Shown here: positions 1 through 9,440 of the stretch, piece after piece
Layout: each line of letters starts with the position of its first letter
Numbering within the stretch: the first letter of the stretch is position 1
NCBI GenBank assembly: GCA_000444245.1
Contig: ATSW01002636.1
Span: 1-21,912, forward strand
Direction of reading: 5' to 3'
From: Botryllus schlosseri
Lineage: Eukaryota > Chordata > Ascidiacea > Stolidobranchia > Styelidae
DNA: 21,912 nucleotides
Translations under genes and position numbers: made by a program
Notes under the pieces: generated by a model
Database searches by the model: none
Told to the model about the DNA's origin: nothing
What the model saw: the letters and a program-made list of their open reading frames with translations, nothing else

Positions 1-1139
1 TAGACTAGGGTCGCCATACGTCCGGAATTTCCCGGACATGTCCGGAATTTCACTGTTCAAATTAGCGTCCGGGAGGAATTTCTAAAATATGCTAAATGTA
101 CGGAATTTTGAACACTTGACGTAGGCTCATAATTTCCTTCGTATATCAGCATAAAAACAATATTTTTTGGGAATATATTTATGCTAATGCATGATATTTT
201 TCTACGTGCTGCGCGCGATTTACTATCACATTTATTGATTTTAACACGGAGACTACCACCCTCGCAAAAACTACAATAAAATATAAATAAAAACAACCTT
301 CATTTACTGGAATAAGCCTAATTGTAATCGCACTTATATGAGAATGGTATATTCCTAGAGAACGTTAAGGCACGCCGTTTAAATGCTTTATTCAAAGATA
401 GTGGTTCCAAACGGGGGGTGGGGGGTCGTTTGCCTTTATTCTGTTGTTTGCGAATATGTTGAAGGTAATCAGCTTCCAAAATAGTCCGTGAGTAAGTCAG
501 GGCAAACGTGCTGACTTCTTTTAGTAATCAGCTCGTCAAATTCTGATCCGGGCCACAGAACATTTACAAATTGGAGATGGAGTCGTGACCATAAATGGTT
601 GGAAACTACTGGATGTGGGGTGTGGGGTGTATATAAAGCTAAGTGGTGCGCACCGGCATGAGATTGATAAACAATATTATCGACTTAACGATGTGCAATT
701 ACGCTCCCTGTATTTTCGACCTCATCATCCTCCACCAGCTCTACCGCTAACTTTGATCATGTGGGCGGAGAGTATAGTATCTATATAGTAATATATGCAA
801 TAACAAATATTATTATCAGAATTCATTCAAATAATTTAACGACCAGATGTATATAGAAACCAGACTCATATAACAAGCACCCCCCATCCCAGAAGTTGCA
901 TCGATTACCCTATACATACTATGGGCTCAAAATCATTGTTTATTTGGGAAGGAAGGGGCTGAAAACATGTGCTTTCGGTCTCGGTTACACAACACACAGA
1001 CACAATGCTTCTGAACCGGATCGTGACCACCTCTGGTCTATGAGGAAAGCTTTGCTAGTGTGACATCATATCTCATTTTGAAATCCACTAGTGGGCGCTA
1101 AAGAATGTCCGTAATTTGGGTTGCAGAAATATGGTAACC
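1..1139. mobile_element. Non-autonomous hAT-like element, copy 1 of a 1.1-kb family
   Basis: This copy is collinear with 2731-3837 along most of its length. It begins with GGGTCGCCATACGTCC and ends with AATATGGTAACC, matching the AGGGTTRCCATA end class seen elsewhere in the window. The subterminal part repeats the word TCCGGAATTT several times. Shared internal landmarks include a G-rich block near 405-425, a GTCGTGACCATAAATGG stretch near 580, and CCACTAGTGGGCGCTAAAGA near 1087. No transposase-like ORF is visible, so it would depend on proteins supplied elsewhere. Its target duplication cannot be tested because the left flank lies at the window edge. The superfamily call rests on the better preserved copy 2. 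Confidence 0.7.
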
Positions 1140-1799
1140 ATATTTTAGACCTCGACCCAAATCTGAGTTTAAATGGCATCTCAAGACCCAAGCCACACAC
1201 ATCAAAAAGTATGTTTTAATACAGTATGCTGCGTTTATACGGGGATGTATGACATCAGAGAATGCACAGACAGCAGCTGTACGCAGCATAAAGCTTTATG
1301 CAATATATCCGACGCACGCGATTTCAAATTGGTATAGTGCATTATTTTTCTCCGTGGGTCTCGAATTTGTACTATTGTCAATTCAAATGTGCAATGACGG
1401 AACTATTCGGTGCCGACCAGTTCGACGACGGGACATATCAATATCGAAGGTTTTTACCAACCAGCGATAGTCAGTTTTTCCCAAGGTTTTATCGACACCG
1501 CGCTTTTTACCACCGCACTTTGACCAGTTGTATTTTAGCCAAAACTTCATGTCTTCATGTGTCCCGGCACGGAAGGGGTTAACCTTGAAATAGCCTACCT
1601 GTGTACCTTGTACCCTCACCTGCTCGCTGGACACACCTACACTCACGTATCCCAGCGCTATCCGACGGTGTTTTCCAGACAAACCAATGTCGGACAAATC
1701 CTATCATGAATTCAGTCTAATTTGTGTAATATAACGGTCTGCGCATTTCCATGATTAATCCGTTAACGACTTTTTACGTGTCTGGTTTGTTGGCTATAG
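1140..1799. other. Non-coding stretch with one piggyBac-like end
   Basis: No convincing gene is seen here. Two overlapping ORFs of about 100 codons lie on opposite strands, but neither has recognisable motifs or splice context. The stretch up to the TTAA at 1579-1582 resembles one end of a piggyBac-type element. Confidence 0.5.
1480..1582 (-). mobile_element. piggyBac-like terminal fragment
   Basis: Read on the minus strand, TTAA at 1579-1582 is followed by CCCCTTCCGTGCCGGGACAC and then an ATGAAGACATGAAG stretch. This resembles the CCC(T)TT...GTGCCGGG ends of piggyBac superfamily elements, which insert at TTAA. I did not find the opposite end, so the extent is approximate and this may be a solo end. 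The call is by resemblance only. Confidence 0.35.
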
Positions 1800-1905
1800 C
1801 AGTGGCTCTCAACCTGGGGGCGCGCTGCCCTTAGGGTGGCGTGAAAGCATCTGAAGGGGGCGCGAAGAAGCGGTCAACTGAAGACGAAAAATTCGCGCTC
1901 TGCTC
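1800..1905 (+). mobile_element. hAT-like terminal fragment (CAGTGGCTCTCAACC type)
   Basis: It begins CAGTGGCTCTCAACCTGGGG and continues with GGGGCGCG-type blocks, as in hAT (Charlie-like) elements with CAGTGGTTCTCAACC ends. A long G run at 2055-2065 may belong to the same element. No matching right end was identified; it may be lost, or hidden by the foldback that starts at 2101. Confidence 0.5.
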
Positions 1906-2100
1906 GATTCACCTCCAATTCACGCGTCTTTCTCTATATAGAGACCTAATTTCATATTTTTGAATTCTCTCATCAACAGTCATAACCTTCCATGCCATCA
2001 ATCAATCTGTTGGGGTTGCTAGCATGCCGGTTGGATTTTGTGATATGACGATAAGGGGGGGGGGGCGAAATTTTTCACTATCATATACATATAGTCTATA

Positions 2101-2405
2101 TATAAATTTTATTCTGCTCGTGGTCCTGGAACCCTCCGATGTCAGCCTCGAATGTTGCATTGTAACGGAGTTTGGTATTGTGACGCAACAATGCCGTCTG
2201 GGAGCAGGTTAAGAGCAGGGCAAATCTCAAGTGTATTGGCCATTGTTGCGCAACCGATTGAGCATTCACACTCTCACTCTCGTCCGCACTTGCTCCTTAG
2301 CTTCTCAGACGGCATAATTGCGTCACAATACCAAACTCCGTTACAATGCAACATTCGAGGCTGATTTTGGGGGGTCCGGGACCACGAGAATAATAAAATT
2401 TATAT
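2101..2405. repeat. Foldback repeat with perfect 46-bp arm core
   Basis: The left arm, about 2101-2220, is the reverse complement of the right arm, about 2289-2405. Positions 2143-2188 and 2318-2363 match without a mismatch over 46 bp. Both arms start outward with TATAAATTTTATT followed by CTCGTGGTCC. The spacer between the less perfect inner arm ends is about 70 bp. The structure fits a foldback or long-inverted-repeat MITE. No clear target duplication was found. The strongly conserved core suggests either youth or arm homogenisation. Confidence 0.75.
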
Positions 2406-2722
2406 TGTCGCAATCAGTACCGCGGTATCTTTCTATTGACACTCGTTTTATCAAGTTTACTGCTCGTCAAGCCGGTCATAAATTACCGTCAAATTGCCTT
2501 TGACCAAACGGAACGTGTGTCGTAAACCTATCCCACTGAACTGTGAGATTTGCTTGTGCCCACACCAATATAGGACACTATGGTTATACCAAAAGGTAAT
2601 TTGGTATTTATCTACCATAGTTTTAATTACACTTTGTGGCTGTGTATGTAGCTAACTCTTAGTGACATTAAGGATCGTACATATAATTTCAGTACCAAGA
2701 TAAATCATCTCTCCCTATTCGA
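2406..2722. other. Unassigned spacer
   Basis: I see no gene or repeat that I can support between the foldback and the next hAT-like element. Confidence 0.5.
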
Positions 2723-2730
2723 CTAGAGTA

Positions 2731-3837
2731 CGGTTGCCATACGTCCAAAATTTCCCGGACATGTCCGGAATTTCACTGTTAAAACTGCGTCCGGTAGGGA
2801 TTTCTAAAATATACCTAAATGTCCGGAATTTTGATGGCTTGAAATAAGCTCATAATTTTTTCGTCAATTAACATAAACAATACTATTTTTCGGCAGATTT
2901 ATGCTACATGAAATTTTTCTTCGCGCTTCGCACGATTTAGTACCGCATATATTGGTTTTAATATGGGGACTACCACCCTCGTAACAACTGCGATCAAATG
3001 CGATTAAAATAGCTTTAATTTACACAAATAAGTCTAATTTTATTCGCAAATACAAAATAACGGTATATTCATAGAGTCGGTTTAGGCCGTTTTGATGCTT
3101 TATTCAAAGATAGTGGTTCTAAACCTGGGGGTAGTTTGCCTTTATTCTGGGGTTCGAGAAGATGTTGAACGTAATCAGCTTCCGAAATTGGCCATGAGTA
3201 AGTCTGGGCAAATGGGTCTGCCTTTAATTAGTAATCAGCTAATCAAATTTGGAGCTCGTCGACGGCAAATTGGAAATGGAGTCGCGACCATAAAAGGTTG
3301 GAAACCACCGGATGTGCGGTGTTTATAAAGCTCAGTGGTGCATTGCGCACCGGTATTAGGCTGAAAAATAATCTTATCTGTGTGACATGAACATGACTTA
3401 ACGATGTACAATTACCCTGCGTGCATTTTCGAAGTCATCATCCTCCACCACCTGCTTTCCAGCTCTACCACTAACTCTGATCATTTGGGTGGAAAGAGGA
3501 TCAAAATTATATAGTAATATATGGAAGAACCAATATTATTGACGTAATTCATTGTTGCATCGTCAAAGTTGCATCGATTACCCTACGGTGGGCCCAAAAT
3601 CAGTGTTTATTTGTGAGCGAGGGGGCTGAAAAAATGTGGCTTCGGCCCTGGTTACAACTTACAACACACAACCAGTCAACCACATACTCCTGAATCGCGT
3701 CGTAACCATCTCTTGTAGATGGACAAAGCTTTGCTGGTGTGACGTCATAATGATCAACAATGTGCTCATACCAATTTTGAACCCCACTAGTGGGCGCTAA
3801 AGAGCCTCCGGAATTTCTGACACAAAATATGGCAACC
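2731..3837. mobile_element. Non-autonomous hAT-like element, copy 2 (1,107 bp)
   Basis: The ends are CGGTTGCCATACGTCC on the left and ATATGGCAACC on the right, in inverted orientation. CTAGAGTA occurs on both sides, at 2723-2730 and 3838-3845, giving an 8-bp target duplication as expected for the hAT superfamily. The exact edge is uncertain by one base because the two TIRs differ in length by one. The interior is collinear with 1-1139, including the subterminal TCCGGAATTT words and a central AGTGGTTCTAAACCTGGGGG block that itself resembles a hAT terminus. No transposase ORF is present. Confidence 0.85.
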
Positions 3838-3853
3838 CTAGAGTAGAGTCATC

Positions 3854-4313
3854 GGAACACTTTAGCTGCCAAGGCCTATTATGGAAATTGCCAGTAAACG
3901 CCAGCGAACAATGAATTTTCGACTAGTTGGATATTTGGCTGGAATCGGGCGTGCTGATAAGTGCAAACCTTGCGCAACTAATGAAAAAAAAAAATTTTTA
4001 AACATCAAGGAATTATAAAAATAATTCAATTTTTTTGCTGCTCATTTTATGAAAAGCCACCTAGTGGTCAAACCAAAAAAAGGTTGACCTATTGTATGCA
4101 AATGTGATTTAAAAAAATACTTCCGGCAACGAAAAAGGGGGTTTATGACAACAAGCCTATTTAGTAGCCTCGGATACAGCCGTAGTCCGGGGATAAAACC
4201 AATTCCGGACTTTACTGTACTCATTTCAAAAATATCCTAAATATAGGATCGCTGGCAGTTTATGGGATTGGGTAAAATCCTATATTTAGGATTGTTGGCA
4301 GTCAAAGTGTTAA
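3854..4313. mobile_element. Probable piggyBac-like MITE
   Basis: The right end reads GGCAGTCAAAGTG followed by TTAA at 4310-4313. The left end at 3858 reads CACTTTAGCTGCC, close to the inverse of the right end, but the four bases before it (GGAA) are no longer TTAA. Near the right end the palindromic word CCTAAATATAGG and its variants flank a GGATYGYTGGCAGT motif that occurs twice in the same orientation (about 4245 and 4290). The element lies only 8 bp beyond the hAT-like copy. The TTAA target and the ends point to piggyBac, but the decayed left side makes this tentative. Confidence 0.45.
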
Positions 4314-4402
4314 TACACGATTCAGATTCGAGCACTCGATTGTGCCCAGCACTAGTTTTTTAATGGGGTGTTTTTTTTGTCCTTGGCGGCATATAGCCTA
4401 CA

Positions 4403-4748
4403 TAGGGTTGTCATATTAGGAGGGCACTTTTTACACGTTACAAAATTTAAAATACCGGACGAGAAAACGCGTCATTTCGAAATTTTTACGGCCAATGTAT
4501 TTGCGTTGCGTAAAAAAAAGTTATTTTTCGGATGGCCCGCTCCTAACTACAATCTGTTAGAGTTGACCTATTTATTTTTGTCAACCTGCCAACGACGGGT
4601 TTTTAATAAGTTTGCTTCAATTCCGTCGAAATCCAGATTTTACGTCTATTTTATGACGTTTTTTAGTTGCATATGTACAGTCGCCCAACTCTCAAAGCTA
4701 TAAAAGAAGACGAATTGTGAAAAACGAGTACATTTGGCGGTACCCCGA
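4403..4748. mobile_element. Diverged hAT-like MITE related to 4791-5148
   Basis: It starts TAGGGTTGTCATATTAGGAG and runs parallel to the element at 4791. Shared parts include an AAATTTTTACGGCC block and an A-rich run before a pyrimidine/GTC stretch. Its right end is worn (GGCGGTACCCC), and no target duplication is visible, so the end coordinate is an estimate. It is clearly older than its neighbour. Confidence 0.45.
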
Positions 4749-4790
4749 GACCATTTTACATTTTACAAATAAAAGAAGACTACTATTAAA

Positions 4791-5148
4791 TAGGGTTACC
4801 ATATTTTGAGAGCCTGAAAAAGAGGACACTTTTCAAAAATTCTGAAAGTTTCAGCACCGGGCAAGAAGACTGGTGAGTTTGAAAATTTTTCGGCCGATAG
4901 TACTGTGTTGGCTAATAAAAAAAGGTCGTCGCTGTGACTTGACTGCCAATTTACCCGATTTTTTTTAACAAACTCTGACGTACGCTGCGTCGGAGTTGCG
5001 TTTTATGGTCGCATCTTAATACTTTTTATAGAAAGAGCTAGATGCCGAATTCCCCAAAAAGAAGAAATCCAGGCGTGCTCCGATGACATTTTCAATTTAT
5101 TGAAAAAAAGAGGAAAATTCCTCCTAAAAAGGACGCAGGATAACCCTA
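4791..5148. mobile_element. hAT-like MITE (358 bp, TAGGGTTACC ends)
   Basis: The left end TAGGGTTACCATATTTTGAG is matched by GGATAACCCTA on the right. The flanks carry TATTAAA on the left and TCTTAAA on the right, a slightly worn target duplication of 7-8 bp. The interior holds GAGGACACTTTTC and AAAAAGGACGC words, the same purine-rich theme as the element at 20643-21063. There is no coding capacity. Confidence 0.65.
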
Positions 5149-5729
5149 TCTTAAATGAGGACATGGTATTAGGTATCCCTAATGTACACCGCTCATGATA
5201 TGCATACACAAGATCTGTGCAAGTGTGCATATGCATACCATGAGTGCATAATGTACATTGTGGACAAGGAAGGTGCAGATGTATAGCGTTGTAAGGCTTT
5301 CGAAGTCTTGCACCACACCTTCATGCTATCCCGGAAATGCTGTGCGTCATGCGGGGAAGCGTCATTTGTAGCCTTATGTAACATTAATATTGGATTCGAT
5401 TGAAATATATACTTTATCTACTTATTGTGGTTAGGTCTACTGTATCGTCTTGTTGCGACAGTGTTCTTTACATTCCGTGTCTCTTCCGAGATTACTCGCT
5501 TCTATATACCTCCCTACATTCTCATACGATATTAATACGCGGAGTCTCAAGTTTAGAGTATTCAATCGCCTCGACATCCTTATCTCGCACATCACTCGTG
5601 TCTCAATGTCGCTTTTACAGATAGTGCATGAATTATCACAGGGAAAATGATAGGCGACGGCGTTGCGGTTATATACCGCGGTGTGAACACCTCTACTGGG
5701 TTTGTATCTGGCAAGCTGGAACCGGGCAT
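5149..5729. other. Unassigned stretch without a supported gene
   Basis: Several short ORFs exist (for example 5400-5624 and 5628-5924) but none shows domain motifs or splice context. A local near-palindrome of CATATGCATA-type words lies around 5195-5260. Nothing else can be supported. Confidence 0.5.
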
Positions 5730-5737
5730 GTCTTAAC

Positions 5738-6211
5738 TAGAAGTCGACCGATTATCGATACTTGGAACTTTACAGATATTCGATATCGGCCTATGATGGC
5801 TGATATCGCGGCCGATATTTTATATCAAAAATATGTCAAAAATTACACTTGCAAGACAAGCTTAACGGCTAGGCATACAGAGAAACTGTGCTTCCTGCAT
5901 TACAACCTACCTCTACTGGACTGATCTGCAATTTTGTATCACGTTTTGAATTTCGGGCAGCCTAAATTTCAATGAATATACAGTTGTGCAGAGTTCAGCA
6001 ACAATTCTTTCTGGTTTCAGTTTGCTTGTTTGTTCTACAGCTTTCTGCGGCACACAAGTGCCATCTTGCCTAATATATAATATTTTTGTGGAAATGGGTA
6101 TCTGCTCCTCCCATATTAATATCGGCTCATGTTATCGGTAATCGGCCATATGAGTGTGTCGATAATCGGCATCGATATCGGCCTCCAATAATTAATATCA
6201 GTCGACCTCTA
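5738..6211. mobile_element. hAT-like MITE with perfect 8-bp target duplication (474 bp)
   Basis: GTCTTAAC occurs directly before the element (5730-5737) and directly after it (6212-6219). The ends are TAGAAGTCGACCGAT on the left and the inverse of TAGAGGTCGACTGAT on the right, 13 of 15 positions alike. Both subterminal regions are rich in ATCGGCCGATAT-type words, a pattern known from short hAT elements in many animals. There is no transposase ORF. Removing the element restores a continuous host sequence across GTCTTAAC. Confidence 0.85.
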
Positions 6212-6624
6212 GTCTTAACGCATTTGGTGTAGTAGGAATAAAAGTGACATGATGCGGACAAGGGAGGTCCGGCATAGGAATTCATTTACAGTTTATTTCT
6301 TTCGGATAAAATCGAATGGTTTTAGTTTGAAGCCCCATAAAGAGTGGGAACACATTGCAGTAGCTCTGTAACAGAGGTGGTCAATATCGCATTACTTCTA
6401 CTTTTCGAAGTATTCCAAGTATATTTTGCTTACTCGCATTACTTCCTCAAGTGTTTACGATTTTAGACTACATCTGATTCTACTTTACATTTTTCAGTTT
6501 TTTAAACAAAACTATGCCTAGAATACTTACTTTTTTACTTATTAACTTGTACTAACTTTACTTAAGTAGTAATTTACGGCGTTATTTCTACTTACCAATA
6601 GGCTACTCTAGTAGGTTTTGTCTA

Positions 6625-6690
6625 GGGGTCACCAACCTTTTTTGAAACCGACAGCTACTTCTTGGGTACTGATTAATGCGGGTTCTATAC
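6625..6690 (+). mobile_element. hAT-like terminal fragment (AGGGGTCACCAACC)
   Basis: The AGGGGTCACCAACCTTTTTT sequence is a typical hAT terminus and sits inside the larger composite element. No partner right end was found, so only the first few tens of bases are supported. Confidence 0.4.
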
Positions 6691-6700
6691 CAATACCAGT

Positions 6701-6819
6701 ACCGAGAAAACCATTACCGAGAATGGACATTACCAAGAATGCAATTACCGAGAATGGACATTACCGATAATGGTCATTACCGAGAATGAACACCACCGAG
6801 AATGGCCAATGTCAAGAAT
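6701..6819 (+). repeat. Minisatellite, 15-16-bp unit ACCGAGAATGGACATT
   Basis: About 7.5 tandem copies of a 15-16-bp unit with consensus ACCGAGAATGGACATT run through this stretch. Unit lengths are 15, 16, 15, 16, 16, 16 and 16, then a partial copy. The last three copies pair with an inverted set at 6941-6992. Confidence 0.85.
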
Positions 6820-6940
6820 ATAGCTTACTGGGACTGACGTTGTCGAGAAATTTATACCTGAGCATCGATACCGAATGTGGCAACGCCGTGATGCACCCAC
6901 ACGACCTGTACATATGCATAACATGCCTGCATTGCATATA

Positions 6941-6992
6941 TTGCATTCTCAGTAATGTCCATTCTCGGTGGTGTCCATTCTCGGTAATGACC
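6941..6992 (-). repeat. Inverted minisatellite arm
   Basis: On the minus strand this reads as three copies of the 6701-6819 unit and aligns with 6770-6820 at nearly every base. The two arms form a hairpin with a 120-bp spacer. The geometry resembles a foldback element whose terminal repeats are tandem. Confidence 0.8.
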
Positions 6993-7515
6993 ATATTAAC
7001 TAGATTCCCGTTAAGCCTCCGCGTGGACGAACACGAGCAACGCCCCGATCGAAAACTGAGTTCGTATGTTCCTTATAGGGTCGACTGACCCATATTCAAC
7101 TGCTGTTCAGTGTTCATACGAAACCCTTCTCCAGTTGACTTTCAAATCTTAGTTGAATATTTGCTATACTGCGATCGCGGACGACTCATTTGGTTCTCGC
7201 GGGCTACCGGTACTATACATACTCTACTGTTTATGACTTTATATAATACGTAACAGTTTTCAGTGTTTTTCATGCATAACTATATGTCTCTAACACTTAC
7301 TTGGAAATCACTACTTCTACTTGTACTTGACTAGCGATTTACGACGTTACTAGTTAGTAGTTACTACTGCTTCTACTATATGTGACAACTTTGGCCATCT
7401 CTGTTCCGTAGCTGGTTGCATCACCGAAGAATATATATATACGCACTCTATGACTATAATAAAGAAAAGAATGAATAATATATATTCCGATGAGTCGACG
7501 CGTGTGCGCTCTTAC

Positions 7516-7874
7516 CTCTGTTTACGCTGTACCACGCTGACCAGACGATGATGATATTCACCACGATGACGGCAGCCGCGAACATCATGCACAACGACGC
7601 CGTAACGAACGTCATGATCGAGTGTCCTTTCGGACGGTTCCACCATAACATAAGACCAATCCCCAGCAGCGAGATAGCGACAGAAAACGTCCAGATGCAG
7701 ATGACCGCGATTTTCACGCGCCGCGTGGTCACGAGAGTTGTGTAATGCAGCGACCATGTCACCGCTATGAAAGTGTCTGCGGTTACCGCCATCACGAATA
7801 GGTAAGACGCTAGAAGGGACGCGATGAATACTGCTTGGATGCCAAACATCTCCCACATGTGACTAGGCCCGCAT
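7516..7874 (-). CDS. Rhodopsin-class GPCR, second detected coding exon (TM3-TM5)
   Basis: This exon continues the receptor begun at 10655 and encodes residues 84-202 of the joined model. It starts after a TTACAG acceptor at 7875-7876 and ends in phase 1 at AACAGAG|GTAAGAG. Three hydrophobic helices are visible: about residues 93-115 (TM3), 137-159 (TM4, with the conserved Trp at 144) and 170-194 (TM5). At the end of TM3 the usual Asp-Arg-Tyr reads Asp116-Thr117-Phe118, followed by a typical second intracellular loop (HYTTLVTTRRV). The loop between TM4 and TM5 is very short, and the usual TM5 proline is not evident. The next exon, with TM6-TM7, was not found. It is a membrane receptor of class A; its ligand cannot be inferred. 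Loss of Arg3.50 could alter G-protein coupling or mark a relaxed gene. Confidence 0.85.
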
Positions 7875-8613
7875 CTGTAACGTAATGTAATAAGAGATGG
7901 TTTATTCCGGATTCCTGTGGCGATAACAAGACGCTGATTGCGTGTAAATCTAGACGGGTTACACCTGGGACCGGACGATTAACCCAAGTTCTCCCAATGG
8001 ATAAAGAGTGATCAATATTTTATTGCTATAAATTATTTAGAGGTCTTGACCTTGAGTCAGAAGCCAATTTAAAACTATTATTACCAAGGATTGGGCAATG
8101 TTCACTTGTTCAGTTTATACATGACGTATATCCATTATACATTGTACAGTAGCCTACATGTTATGTACGCAACCGCGATATCGGCATTATGAGGACAGCT
8201 ATATAGAGTAAAGTTCGACTTTACGCAACGGACGTTACGGAACGCAACCAATACCACCACTAAGTAGGCCATACCCTAAAGTTATTCCTTGAAGTCAACA
8301 AAAACTCGAATGCGCTATTACCACAATCGTAATAGAGATTTATTTGAGGTAACAATGCAGGCGCACTCCGTAGTTCATCCGTTGTCGAAGGATTAGTGTG
8401 AGAACCAATACATCCCACTCCTTATAACTCGTATAGAAGCTCGTTAACGGTATAGCAATGATCGGAGAGCGCGGAGTAAACAATGTGGTCATATTTAGTA
8501 TGTAGGCTATTTCATCCTTAAGGAACGTTTATCTCTAACCGAAATGTAAGTTCTATTTGTGTTTCGGTGATCGGAATCGCTGACGTGCGCTATACCCACA
8601 ATAGCCATTATAC

Positions 8614-8730
8614 CACTGGTTACCAACCTTTTGTCATCCCTTGAACCCCTTCGGGCTATATTCAAGCCAAGAGTCCCTCTATGAAAAAGCTACCCGAAGC
8701 GATGACTATTAAAAAGAAAAGGTCATCCTT
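8614..8730 (+). mobile_element. hAT-like terminal fragment (CACTGGTTACCAACC)
   Basis: The stretch CACTGGTTACCAACCTTTTG followed by a CATCCCTTGAACCCC segment resembles hAT ends of the CAGTGGTTCCCAACC type. The opposite end was not found. It lies in the receptor intron. Confidence 0.35.
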
Positions 8731-9159
8731 CCCGCTCAAGGGGCACTGCGGGTAACCGCAACGCAATGGCCATAACAATGACCCGTTGCGACTCTCCGAT
8801 TGTTCGAACAATGCCGATATTTTAGACTTGGAGGGCGGATTCTAGGTGGATCAGTGCCTGATCATTATTTTAATTTATATTTTCGGAATCGGTGCAACAG
8901 TAGCTTTCGATCAAGACCAGATTCAATAATTCCTGCGCTCGGGAAGATAGCTTGTGGATTGCCAGAAATCCTACATAAATCCTACGCAAAACAATTCTCC
9001 ACTCCAGCCTCGGCGAAGCGAAACGAAGCTGCAAAATCGGTCGTTGCCGTTCCATGTTTAATTTCTATAGTTTTATGCTTTGATCGCGGTTACTGTGATT
9101 TGCGGGAGCTCAATGTTCATTCCCGTGACTTTATTATGAAACTCATATGGTGGCTGTCA

Positions 9160-9440
9160 TTGTACAGTTTCAGTCATGTTGTTGTCTATGGTGTTTGTCG
9201 ACTGTGGTCATTTATTTAGATATTCCTTCTTATTTTTTTTTATTCCGTAGCTGCCGACTTGCAGCACGACCCACTTCTTGGCGTTTGTAAGACACCACGC
9301 AAGCTGATGAGATGGTGCGGAGGAGCCTAGATAAACCTCCAACACTTAGGTTGGAATTCTGAAGTCGACCTCGGTCGGACTCGAACCCAAGTTGCAGCCA
9401 TATTGTTGTAACCGATGTTCCGCGGCTCTCCATGTTTCCT
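9160..9440 (-). mobile_element. tRNA-derived SINE, most complete copy (A)
   Basis: Read on the minus strand, a head with GGGTTCGAGTCCGACC near 9375 matches the RNA polymerase III B box of tRNA genes. It is followed by TGTTGGAGGTTTATCTAGGC, CTCCTCCGCACCATCTCATC, GTGTCTTACAAACGCC, a GTCGTGCTGCAAGTCGGC block, an A-rich segment and CGACAAACACCAT near the 3' end. Four other copies in the window share this order. A clear A box was not identified. The element is inside the GPCR intron in the sense direction. The end coordinates are approximate. Confidence 0.8.

Larger units (their letters stand above)
6372..7403. mobile_element. Composite hAT-like element with CAGAGGTGGTCAA ends
   Basis: The left end CAGAGGTGGTCAA and the right end, inverse CAGAGATGGCCAA, agree at 11 of 13 positions. 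The 8-bp flanks CTCTGTAA and TTCCGTAG agree at only 5 of 8. A segment of about 100 bp near the left (about 6493-6600, starting TTTTCAGTTTTTTAAAC) recurs in direct orientation near the right (about 7257-7370). The middle holds another hAT-like end (AGGGGTCACCAACC at 6625) and a minisatellite hairpin. It is best read as a MITE enlarged by internal duplication and later insertions. Confidence 0.55.

Noticed and set aside
1298-1697. Overlapping ORFs of about 95-104 codons on both strands
   Set aside because: There is no domain motif or splice context, and the minus-strand one runs from a piggyBac-like end; open frames of this size are expected by chance.
2055-2065. G run as a possible regulatory quadruplex
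   Set aside because: A single G run without three further runs nearby does not support a quadruplex; it fits the G-rich interior of a hAT-like element.
4368-4703. 111-codon plus-strand ORF with many Phe and Leu
   Set aside because: It covers a diverged MITE and its hydrophobicity comes from T-rich DNA.
7512-7856. 114-codon minus-strand ORF in another frame over the TM3-TM5 exon
   Set aside because: It is a shadow frame; the GPCR frame has the helices and matched splice sites.
8800-9219. 139-codon plus-strand ORF
   Set aside because: It begins with TTG, has no recognisable motif, overlaps the SINE tail and lies in the receptor intron on the opposite strand.
9370-9440. Possible functional tRNA gene
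   Set aside because: There is a B box but no cloverleaf or A box that I could complete, and the sequence continues into the SINE body.
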